Under the pieces are notes generated by a model. That model was not told the DNA's origin and did no database searches. It worked only from the letters and a program-made list of their open reading frames with translations. Below, one piece after another: positions 35,317 to 47,000 of a stretch of DNA of 64,000 nucleotides. How positions within the stretch are numbered: the stretch's first letter is position 1; each line of letters starts with the position of its first letter. Location of the stretch: NCBI GenBank assembly GCA_019914945.1, contig CM034109.1, positions 10,036,479 to 10,100,478 of the forward strand, in the 5' to 3' direction. This DNA comes from Typha latifolia. Its lineage: Eukaryota > Streptophyta > Magnoliopsida > Poales > Typhaceae. The position numbers and the translations under genes were made by a program.

Positions 35317-38300
35317 ATGGGGCATCTGAGCTTAGAGAAGAAGATGGTGTTCTGGTACAGATCTCTTCTCCTGGGTGTCTTCATTGCAGCAGTTGAAGTT
35401 CATAGCCAATCTCCTAGTACTGAGGGTACGTTACATATATATGCGTTCTTCCTCAAGCTTCTACTACTAGTCCTCGTTGTTGCAATGCCTTTTCATTAAT
35501 TCTTCGACGCAACGAGATCATCAAGTTTATAGATCAAATTCTATGATTCTACTGTTACTTCACATTATCGTTGCTTCTAGACAGGGTTTATTACAAATTG
35601 ATCAAGTTTTCTTTTATATACCTTTCTTTTATGTAGGTTTTGTTAGCGTAGACTGTGGCGCCACTGGTAATTTCGTAGACAGCACTACAGGAATAACCTA
35701 TGCCGCAGATGATCAATTTATAGATACCGGAATAAAGTACAATATTTCTTCGAAATATTTGGACTCCTCGCTTCCGAAGTATTATTCAACTGTGAGAAGC
35801 TTTCCTGAGGGAGATCGGAATTGTTACACCTTAACACGAACAAACCAAGATAATAATTATCTTATAAGAGCAACCTTTATGTATGGAAACTACGATGGAA
35901 AAAATAGTGTGCAAAAGAATAGCCCACTCCTATTCGATCTCCATATAAGGATGGATCCTTGGGGCACGGTGAACATCTCCGATCCATCCACTCCTTTCAC
36001 ATACGAAATTATAGCTTTCATCGCAGCCAATAATTGGGTATCAGTTTGTCTGATAAGAACCGGCTCTTCTTCGACTCCTTTCATATCTTCGTTGGAGCTG
36101 AGGCCAATGAAGGAGACATTCTTTTCCACCTTTAGGCAAAGTTTCTTCGGTAATCCCGTATCAGTGATGCGGCGCAACTTGGGAGCAAGGGGCGATAAGA
36201 TAATTCGGTGAGAGAGATTAAGACTAGATAGCATTGAACATGTCTTCCATCTTCCTTAATACAATGCATATTAAATATGAGTTTATAGATATCCCGACGA
36301 CCCGTACGACCGCATCTGGGAGCCTATGAACATTACCCTCCACGAGTTATCCACTACCAAGGCAGTCGAGCGTAACAAAAGTATTGACGAGTTCGAGGTC
36401 CCTTCCGTCGTGCTCCAGACCGCCTCCGTGTCGGCTAGCGTCAACGACAGCATAAGGTTCCGGTGGCACTGGGACTTCAAATCCGATATGTTATACTATT
36501 TCGTCTTTCATTTCTCTGAGCTCGAACTCCTCCCAAAGAAGGACGTGAGGGAGTTCAATGTCTACATCGATGACTACATGTACAGGTTAAACTATACGCC
36601 AACCTACCTCAAGTCGGGCTTTGTACATGGGCCTCATTTCCCATTACCCTCTCAGAATGTGTCCATTTTAAATGCGACCAAGAGAGCCACTCGTCCTCCC
36701 CTTCTCAATGCGTTTGAGATCTATACTCTCGCACAAAGAGGTCGCACAAGGACTAACGTCGGGGACGGTATGTTACTTCTTGAAGCACTTTGAATTTCCA
36801 TTTTTTTGCTTCTACTTATTGTGTATGATGTCACATAAAAAAAAATGTCAAGCTAAAAAATGCACCTTTTTTTTTAAGTTCTCAGATCTCAATTGATATC
36901 AGTGCATTTCCTTCAACTTTAATAAATATAGAAACCAATTTAGGTTCACTTCCTCAAAATAGAACACTTCTTCTCTTCGAATTGCTGCATTTGGTCTGTT
37001 GTGCGACAATGATAATTCAACGTCATCTCTATTCTGTTTCATTTTGCGGCACCAGTTGAAGCCATGTTGAAAATCAAGAACGCGTATAAATTGAAGAAAA
37101 ATTGGGTGGGTGATCCATGTCTTCCAGAAAATTATACTTGGGATGGTCTGAGTTGTATCGCCAATAATGATCATGAATCAAGGATTACAGCTATGTGCGT
37201 ATCCAAGAAAGAGAACTCATGCAAATTCCCTTAAAAGTCATGTTTTTGTTGGAAATTGTATATGAAACGATATCCTAATTGATTCAACTGTGCTGCAGAA
37301 ACCTATCCTCCAGTGGATTGGTTGGTCCGGTGTCCACTTCCTTTTCCAGTCTCTCCAAAGTCCTGTTCCTGTAAGTAGGAAATGTGCCGAAATTCGGCAG
37401 AATAGTGTTACAAAGTACAAGGAACATCTAAAGTCATATCCAGTTTTGCTATTTTATTTTAGGGATTTGTCTTACAACAATTTAAGTGGAAAAATACCTG
37501 ATTCTCTGGCAATGATGCCGCATCTCGGGGTCCTGTAAGTGTTAGCATCAGATCTACTGTTCTGATTAGTTTCAATGAATATTTTTAGGTCCTTGATGCA
37601 ATCTGCCTCTGTACAGAAATCTAACTGGAAACTGCATCACAGAAGTCCCTAAAGGCTTACTTGAAAAATCAAAAGATGGTTCACTTATATTAAGGTTTGT
37701 TTCTAATCAAATCTTTCTACTGTTTTACAAATTATAGTAGTAAAAAAGCTTGTCGTGGTTCAATTACTTTCGAGAAAAATCTCCACGAATTCTATATTCT
37801 AATGAACTAAAACAGCCCCAGATTTGTTTCAAATTCTTTGTGGACACTCTGTAATATAACCGTTCAAGATCACCTTATGGATAAAGTTATTTGTTAGCTC
37901 TGTTATTCTAATTTATGAAAAAAAAAACAAATAGTTATTTATCTGCAGATTCTTTTAAGTAGCACAAGCGTAGTCAATCTTTGAGAAGTGTAACATCTGC
38001 AGATTACTTTTAAATGCCAAAACAAACAACGCATTGCTTCGCAGGTGTTGTATTCAATTAAGCTTCTCCGGAATAAGTCTAAGTATATCCTTAATTTTTT
38101 GAAGATCTAATTGACTATATTGTATACTTTTCTCCAAAAGAATTGAATATTTTTTTCAGTGTTCCAATTCATTCTGAAATAGGATAATAATATGCTATAT
38201 ATCATGATGTGGAGAAGGAAATTTTAAATTTTAATATGACCATCTTAAAAGTATACTTTTCTACTTTTCTTCCTTTTTACAACTATAAGGATTGTAGGAT

Positions 38301-41300
38301 ACTATGAATCTATCATATTATTGTTACATTTTCTGAAATAGTTGAATCTTGAAAATGAAAAGTTTTCTTTTTTTCTTGTTTGGAATTGCAAATTGTTAGG
38401 CAACTACACTATTTGGTGCTTAATCATACTTGTAATTGGTTATACTGTAAATTCAAATTAAAGGAATTAGTTTTCAGAATGGTTGAGGTAGGAGTGTTTC
38501 ATGCACATTAGGTACATAAGATGGATTCAACATCATGTTATTGATTTACAAGATGAAACAAGTGTTTCTGTCAACAATAAGGCGGAATCTTCTCTCTCTC
38601 TCTCTTTTTTCTTATAATTCGTAATGTGAGTTGAAGTATATTAAAAGATTATTCATGGGGCACCCTAAAAGTTCCATTATTATTCTTGAGCTCAAATTAC
38701 TGCTAATATTACATAAATTTTTCTGATGCTAGATTTGACAACAATACAAACACATGTGGTAGCAACCCTACCCCTGGTGGAAACCCTACTCCCAGTAACA
38801 ATTCTACTACTATTACGAAGAAGAAGATAAGTACACCTGTTATTGTAGTTCTTTCAGTTGTTCCTGCCATTCTGTTGCTAGTGGTGGTGGTACTTATTTT
38901 TTGGAGAATTAAAAGAAAGACCCAAGGTAGTTTTGTAACAGCAATTGTTGCTCCTATTTAATGCTTACTTTTACTTGAATACCAAAATTAGAACTTATAT
39001 GTTATGATTATGTTATGACTATCTATTATTCCAGCTGGCAAGCGTACGCGATCTGATGTGGAACATAAAGATAATAAACTGCCATTTGAGAGTCGTCAAT
39101 TCATGTATACGGAATTGGAAAATATAACTAAGAAATTTTCACATACCCTTGGAAAAGGAGGATTTGGGACTGTTTTTCATGGTTCTGTGGAAGATGGAAT
39201 GGAGGTTGCTGTCAAGATATGCTCTCTATCATCAGAACAAGCACCTAATCTGTTTTTGGCTGAGGTAACCGATTTTGTATCTTGTCAGGCTTCTAGTATT
39301 TGAATATCAGGTCTTTAGGCACAGTATATTGATAGGGGTTAGAATGCTAAAGAAAATAAAGGTGCTTAACATTCCCAAGAAATAGAAGGGTGCATAGACA
39401 CTCGATTTGCTATAGATGGATGATGACATTGAATCTGCAATAAAACATTGGCCATGCCACTGAAAGGTATCTAATGTAAAACAAAGTTGGGGTCATATGA
39501 TGCAATTTTGCACAGTCAAGTAGAGATGAATAGGCTATAGAGATTAGAGAGTATAGATATAAAAGATGTAGAGGGAATAAGAGGAGATTAGAAAGAGGAT
39601 AAAAGGTCAACCTGGCCAAAGAAGCTTCTTTACTTCCTTTCTCCTAACCAATTCATCTATTAGAATTTTCAGCCCTTGAATAGAAGCTTTTACTTCTAAT
39701 TGGATTTTTTAAACTTCAACCTAGAATTCAATTCTTCTTCAGGGATTGTTGTGATTGTGTGACATATGCTTTTATGAAGAGAGTTGCTTATAATTTTCCT
39801 TCTTTTCTCTTGTCTCAAGCTCCTTGATAATATTTTGAACTATGTAATGTAGATTGAGAATTTGTCAAGGGTTCATCACAAGAACCTAGTTACTTTGGTT
39901 GGCTACTGCATGGATAGAGGTCGAATGGCAGTCATTTATGAGTATATGCCTCTTGGAAGCCTTGAAGATCATTTGAGAGGTTGGTTAGCAAGTAATTTAA
40001 CAGCTATATAAATATATCAGATAGTTCATATCTAGCTTAATGCTTAGTTTGCTTCTAGTTGGTAATTGCTCTTTGATTATTTCTCCCTATGGGTTAATCA
40101 TTCTTTTCTCCTCTTTTGTAGAAAATGGTCACACAGATCTAGCCAATATAATCTTTTCATCTTTGTTTCCTTTTCTAATATACAATGTTCCAAAAGGTGA
40201 AATCATTCTTTAATCGGTCAGTGAACTGCATAGCATATATGTAGACACTGATACATATGGGGATGCATATGTGTTTGATATTTAAAAGCACAGAAATTGA
40301 TAAGTATTTGCAAAACAACTTGAAAATTGAAAGAAATAAAAAATGTTGTTGGTTCTCACTTTTGCACTAGCCTAGTTCTGTAGTTTTCTTTCCTAGCTAA
40401 CTGTATAGGTTATAAAATATTGAACATCAAATCAGATTAGAAGATTTCACTGCAATATGAGATTTTTCTGTTTAAATTAATTAGCAGAATGATCGGATTG
40501 TTGGGTGATTCTGCAATCAAAAGAATTATTTCTGAACAAGTAGTTCAGATATAATTTGCTAGGCTTCAGTTATATTGAATATTGCTCTTATCCTACTTTT
40601 GTTTACTTCAATTCTTGGATAGATTTGGCTTGACTTGCCCTTTTAACTAATTTTGGGTATGAGGATCTCATTAATGATAGAATTACTGCATACATAGCAC
40701 ATCTGATGCGCTGTTAAAATAGAGGTAATTCTTGCTAACATAATGATATCATTTGTCAAGCATAGTTCTCTTTTTAATTATTACTGAAATTCAGGCTCTT
40801 ATGAAAATTTTACATATGGACCGGCGATTTCAAATTTATAAATTTTGCATTATTCCTAGCAGAGAACATTTTGTTGGCTAAATTAGGAAACAGAGTCAGG
40901 TGAACTGTGGATTCCTACGTAAAGCATGCATGCATCTTTTCTTGTTGTGGCAGGAATCGAAAAAGATAGTTGTTCCAGAGGAACACATAGATTTCACATA
41001 TCAGATAGTTATTGCTTGGAAAGTATTAATAGTTGGATGTCATTGCAAGGAGCTCTGACGAGTGTATTATGCATAAAAGTTTCTGCATTTGCATAGTAAG
41101 CATTACTAATGGATCTTTTTATGATCTTTAAAGGAAAAGCTGGCAATGCTAGAGCCTTAAGTTGGCCAGAGCGACTCCAAATAGCAGTTGACACTGCACA
41201 AGGTTTTGGGGCCATATAATGCATCTTTCTTGCCCGCTCTCTTATGTATTAAGCTAAACAATCCTTTAACTTTTCCTTTAGTCGTGAGTTGGTCTTTGAC

Positions 41301-42196
41301 TTGATATAGGCCTGGACTACCTGCACAATGGAATGCCGATGCCAATAATTCACAGAGACATAAAGACCAGCAACATTCTTTTGGGCCAAAATCTGGAGGT
41401 TAAGGTATCTGATTTTGGGTTAGCTAAGGCCTTCCACAGTGATTTACAAACACATGTTTCAATGACAGCGCTTGCTTTCAGTCCAGGCTACATTGATCCT
41501 ATGTATGTTTCTGTGCCTTCTTTTTTTTTTCCTTTACATTGAAGAAGTCAATGGTTCGGGAATTCTCATTTTTAATCCTCTAGTCAAGATGGGAAATGAT
41601 TTGACTTAATATTGCCTCCAAACCACAATCTTTAAAATATACATGCTTTGTTCAGAAACAATATTACTTGATAGAAAATCTCATGGTAAATGAAGGAAAG
41701 AAAAACAAGTTTCTCCAAATTCACATATAGGATATCATGATTCTTTTAAATTTGTTTGTGACTACCTAACCTTGATGCTTTTCCATGCTTATGAAGGTGC
41801 TTGGAAACTTGGAAATTCAATGAGAAGACTGATGTGTACAGCTTTGGTGTGGTTCTTTTGGAACTTATCACAGGAGAACCTCCTATTCGGCATGACAGGG
41901 ATGTTCAGATAATTGAAAATGTTCAGCTGAGTTTTGAGGCAGGGGATATTAATGCAATAGTCGATGCAAGGTTGCAAGGGATGTACGACACTGAATCTGT
42001 CTGGAAGGTCACAGAGCTAGCAATGAATTGCACCACATTGGACGTTGATCACAGACCAAAGATGCCTGAAGTTGTGATGCAACTGAGGGAGAGCTTGGAA
42101 CGTGAAACTACTGAAAGGAGCAAGAGCATGACTACTGAAAGCCAAGGCATGCCATTCATGAAAGAATCAACCACATTTGGTCCATCTGCAAGATAA
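35317..42196 (+). CDS. Gene 5: malectin-like LRR receptor kinase, short juxtamembrane form
   Basis: Exons: 35317-35425, 35637-36207, 36289-36767, 37056-37194, 37299-37370, 37463-37534, 37617-37694, 38733-38926, 39035-39264, 39853-39979, 41134-41202, 41310-41502, 41797-42196; 910 residues. Signal peptide ends near VEVHS. Malectin-like domain about 37-386, GDPC in exon 4, LRRs about 433-507, membrane helix in exon 8, GKGGFG loop in exon 9, [19 protein letters not shown], tail GPSAR. Exon 9 is 230 nt against 305 in genes 1, 2, 6 and 7: 25 residues of the repetitive juxtamembrane segment are missing, in frame. The intron 4 donor is GTGCGT rather than GTGAGT. The kinase carries VHHKNLV and LHNGMP where other copies have VRHKNLV and LYNGCP. 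Groups with genes 6 and 7 by the 400-nt last exon and the HDRDVQIIE segment. Confidence 0.92.
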
Positions 42197-43025
42197 GTTG
42201 ATCCCAGCTTCGTTCCATCGAGTGTGAGTTGAATTTGTTCGATTGAATATGTAGTTTTGTGGCTTTGAGTGTGGTATGCAACGTTGTGATGTCTATTGTA
42301 TTGCAATAATTGTGCAGCGAGAACCATACTTCAGAATAATAGTATGCCAATTTCTTTATTTTGTCGCACAGACTATTTGTTCAGTAGAAGGAAGCCCATA
42401 TTGACTGGCCTGGCTGGAGCCACTTGAGTTGGCAAAGCGGAGAGCCAGATCAGAAATTATTGAAAGTCCTTTCAACCGCACATTTGGAAAACTTAGATGT
42501 AAAATCCATACTCGACGTGGTTTTCTGTAAAACAAATCTGAGCACAAGCTGAGCTTTTCCCAGGTTCACCATCTGTGTTCTGCATAGATCTTGAGTCGTC
42601 CTGTTGTCCAATTAATTTGTATAGAAGATAGATTCTTCTATACATTGAAGGGCATCAAATCAGCAGGATATTTCTAAAGATGCCTGATGAATGTTGGCAT
42701 TCCTTACACAATTATACCCCTAATGGCATCAATATATAGAATGTTCAATAGAAAAATCTGAGAAAAATGAGGCTGACACGGCCGATGCACTGCCGTCTGC
42801 ATTCACCTGATGAGGTTGCCGGATTTAAGAAGATCATGTAGATTAATCTCCACTGTGTAGGGTGATTCATATGTTTAACACACGTCACTCAGGTCTGTCT
42901 TCGTTTGCTTTCTTTCTCTTTCCTCCGACGGTTCTCAGTCGTCAGCCCATTGTGTGGCTGCCAAATAGTATTCCGCACTCGAAAGTAAAAAAAGAAGAAT
43001 GTACAAGATTTAAATAGTATGGCAC

Positions 43026-43320
43026 GAAGTTGTTAGATTATTGTAGCGGCAAACAGGAGATATCAAAGAAATTGTTATATTATTGTGGTGGCTTGTAGGA
43101 GATATCGAAGAAGTTATTAGATTATTGAAGAAGTTATTAGATTATTGTAGTGGCTTAGTATATGATTTTAATATCGAAGAAGTTATTAGATTATTGAAGA
43201 AGTTATTAGATTATTGTAGTGGCTTAGGAGATATCAAATTCATTTTAATATCAAAGAGTATGAGATAATTAGCAAGTGGTTATCTAAGTTTGAAACTTCT
43301 TAGATTATTGTAGTGGCTTA
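43026..43320. repeat. Minisatellite upstream of gene 6
   Basis: GAAGAAGTTATTAGATTATT occurs four times, and a 69-bp higher-order unit (ATCGAAGAAG ... TGTAGTGGCTTA) starts at 43104 and again at 43173. More diverged copies flank it on both sides (about 43026 and 43297). A single related segment (TTAGATTGTCGTAGTGGCTT) lies upstream of gene 8 near 61879, which is probably the unexpanded form. Confidence 0.8.
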
Positions 43321-43692
43321 TATGAGATATGGAAGTCCAATAGTATCTCAGCTCCAGATTGCACCAAGAATCAACAGATATAAGAAGCACCTCTGTTTCT
43401 TGAGTTGCTTTCCATTCCCATCTGTTTGACTAAACATTATCCAAAGGACAAGATGGCAGTACCTTCTTCGGCATGACCAATAGCAATACAATAATAGGTT
43501 TTTCCAACACCTTTCCAGTTTCAAATTATTGAATCCAGCTTCCCCTTATAACAAGTCCCTAATGGAATTAGAGTACCTACTTACTAAACGTTTGAAGGTT
43601 TTTTCAGTTATTCTAATATTTCAGTTGAAACTAGACACAACATATTCTATTTCAACTACGATGCTTTTTGATGTTCTTTATTATTGGTTAGA

Positions 43693-43695
<3 letters not shown>

Positions 43696-43742
<47 letters not shown>
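43696..43742. repeat. (TA)n microsatellite upstream of gene 6
   Basis: An uninterrupted run of about 23 TA units about 290 bp before the gene 6 start codon. Confidence 0.95.
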
Positions 43743-43745
<3 letters not shown>

Positions 43746-44014
43746 AACTTTTCATAGAATTTAACAAGCCCCCTGTTTGATCTTTATTAAACTGTTGACA
43801 TGAAGCTGAGAAAGGTTAGATGTGGTGGCAACTAAGAGGTCGTTGTGTTGTGTGTTGCGATGCTGTTCTGTGGGCGGGACTGCACAAAATTTACGCAATT
43901 AACAAATAGGATGATAATTTAAGAGTTAACATGTTTTGATCACAGTCAGGGACCTGACCATCTGAATCATGTAAGGTGCATGGAAAAATAAAGTTGAAGT
44001 GGGAGGAAGAACTA

Positions 44015-44023
44015 ATGGTTTAG
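44015..44023 (+). promoter_or_regulatory. Two-codon upstream ORF of gene 6
   Basis: ATG GTT TAG, 6 nt before the main ATG at 44030 (GTTGCAATGG). The stop and spacing are as in genes 3-5, although the second codon differs. Confidence 0.5.
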
Positions 44024-44029
44024 GTTGCA

Positions 44030-47000
44030 ATGGGGTATCTGAATTTGGAGAAGAAGATGATGCTATGGTGCAGATCTCTTCTCCTAGGCGTCTTAATTGC
44101 AGCAGTTCAAGTTAATGGCCAGACTCCTACCTCCGACGGTAGGTTACTTATGTTCTTCCTAAAAGCTTCTTCTAGTCCTCGTTGATGCAATGCCTTTTGA
44201 TTCTTGCATGCAACATTATCGTCAAGTTTAGATCGGATTCTATGATTCTACTTCTACTTCACATTATTGCCTTAGTTTTCTTTTGAGTTCTTCTATATAT
44301 GTAGGTGTCATTACGAATTGATGATTCCTCTTTTACCTTAATCTTAACGTAGGTTTCATCAGCATAGACTGTGGCGCCACTGCTAATTCCACGGACAGCA
44401 TCACAGGAATACCCTACATCACAGATGATCAATTTATAGAAACTGGAGTAAAATACAATGTTTCGTCGACGAATTATTTGAACTCCTCGCTTCCCAAGCA
44501 GTATTCAACTGTGAGAAGCTTTCCTGACGGAGATCGAAATTGTTACTCTTTAAAGCCAGCAATCCTGGATAATAAATATCTTTTAAGAGCAAGCTTCTTC
44601 TATGGAAACTACGATGGAAAGAATAGTGGGTGGGATAACAGCCCACTCTTATTCGATCTCTATATAGGGAGCGGTTTTTGGAAGACAGTGAACATCTCCG
44701 ATCCATCTATTCCTGTCACATACGAAGCTATAACGGCCATCTCGGCCTATCATCCGTTGTTGCCAGTTTGTCTGATAAGAAGCGATTCTTCTTCGACTCC
44801 TTTCATATCTTTGTTGGAGATGAGGCTATTGAAGAACACACTCTTTCCCGGTGATTTACCTGATTATGGCAATTTTATCAAATTGTTTATGCGGCGCAAC
44901 TTGGGAGCAAGCGGCGATAAGATAATTCGGTGAGAGATAGATTAAAAGCATTAATTCAACGTGTCTTCTTTGTCTTTCTCCAGTTCTCCAATACAATTAC
45001 TTGTAATATGACTTAATTCACAGATTTCCCGACGACCCGTACGACCGCATCTGGGAGCCTATGAACATTACCCTCCACGAGTTGTCTACCGACAAGACAG
45101 TGAAGCACGGCCAATTTGACCAGTTCGAGGTCCCGTCTGTCGTGCTCCAGACCGCCTCCGTGTCCGCTGGTGTCAACGACAGCATACAATTCTACGTGAA
45201 CCCCGCCTCCCATATTGCTTACTTTGTGATCCTTCATTTTTCTGAGCTCGAACTCCTCCCGGAAAAGGACGTGAGGGAGGTCGATGTCTACCTCGATGGC
45301 TTCAGTGGAAACTACACCGCAAACTATGCGCCAATCTACCTCAAGTCTGGCTCCGTATATCATCCACAAGTCGTACTCTCTCAGTATCTATTCAGTTTAA
45401 ATGCGAGCAAAAGGGCCACTCGTCCTCCCATCCTCAATGCGCTGGAGATCTATTCTGGCATATCACAAAGTTTTGGCAGACAATCTAACCTCGCGGACGG
45501 TATGTTACTTCTTTAAGCCCCCTTAAATGTCTCTCGTATCCACAAGTTCCAAACATCGCGGACGTTATTTACCTCTTGAAGCCCTTTTGAATTTCCTTTT
45601 CTGCTTCTACTTATTGTGCATTGTGAGACGTTAACATTTCTTGTCAAGCCCAAAAAAATGTAATTTTTATTTATTTTTAGTTTTAACTTTCAATTCCACC
45701 CTGTTTCAAAACCCCTAAAATTGGAATTCATTAAACTGGGTGTACTTGTTTCCTGGTATCTGCTGTTGGGAACTGCTGAATTGTGATATTTCAAACCATG
45801 TCAGTGCAATTCCTTGAACTTTAATGAATATGAAAAAGAAAATGTTTTAAAGTCAGATTTAGTAAAGATCTATATGGCATCAATTATAACCATTTTGTTA
45901 TCTCAAAAGTACCCTAAAGTTATTATGAAACCATTTTAGGGTTTACTTCCTCAAAATAGAACAATTATTACTGCAGTTGGACTCTGAAACCATGGATGCA
46001 AATAAACCCTAGAAGGAAGTTGCTTGCCGAGAAGTTTCTGGACTTACTCTGGATACAATCTAATCTCTATTTCATCACATGCCTTGTTAAATTTTTGCAT
46101 GTTTGTTATCCTACAATGATAACTTAATGTTATCTCAAGTCCACTTCAATTTTTGTGGCACCAGTTGAAGCCATCTTGAAAATCAAGGAAGCGTATAAAA
46201 CGATGAATAAAAATTGGGTGGGTGATCCTTGTGTTCCAGTAAGCTTTCCTTGGGCTGGTCTGAGCTGTAGAAAAATTACTGAGGAAGGTGGTGAACTAAG
46301 GATTACAGCTATGTGAGTATCCAAGAAAGAGAACTAATACAAATTCCTTTAAGAGTCATGTTTTTGTTGGAAACTATTGATGAAAGGATATTCTAACGGA
46401 TTCAACTGTGCTGCAGAAACTTATCCTCCAGTGGATTGGTTGGCGAAGTGTCCTATTTCTTTTCTGAGCTTACAGAAATCCGGGTCCTGTAAGTAGGAAA
46501 TCTACCGAAATTCAGCAGCATAGTGTTAGAAAAGTAACTTCTAAAGTCAAATCCAGTCTTTCTATTTTATTTTAGGGATTTGTCTTACAACAACTTAAGT
46601 GGAAGAATACCTAATTCTCTGGCAGGGATGCCATATCTTGGGGTCCTGTAAGTGTTAGCATTAGGTCTGCTATTCTGATTATTTTCAATGAATACTTTTA
46701 GGTCCTTGATGCAATCTGTCTTTGTACAGAAATCTGACTGGAAATTGCATCACACAAGTCCCTGAAGGCCTAGTTGAAAAATCAAAGGAAGGTTCACTTA
46801 TATTGAGGTTTGTTTCTGATCAAATTTCTGTGGCAGCACTCTGTAGTATATTAGCTCTTATATTCTAATTTATGGAAAAAAAGTGGATAGTTATTTGTCC
46901 ACAGGTATTTTAATTAGGACAACTTTAGTCAGCCTTTGAAAGGTGTAACATCCAATGGTTTACTTTTAAATGCCAGTACAAACAACATACAACTTTGCAG

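Larger units (their letters stand above)
42197..44029. other. Spacer between gene 5 and gene 6
   Basis: Holds the gene 5 3' flank, a minisatellite (about 43026-43320), a (TA)n run, and the gene 6 promoter. The conserved promoter block at about 43771-43805 is decayed: TTGATC and TTGACA in place of W-boxes. No gene is visible; the open frame across the minisatellite is a product of the repeat. Confidence 0.6.

Noticed and set aside
43083..43268. 61-residue frame with repeated EEVIRLLKKLLDYCSGL
   Set aside because: The repeat comes from the 69-bp minisatellite period (divisible by 3); there is no gene context, and flanking repeats carry stops.
43020..43330. CRISPR-like repeat array
   Set aside because: This is a plant nuclear context; the repeats are contiguous or irregularly spaced without unique spacers, fitting a minisatellite.
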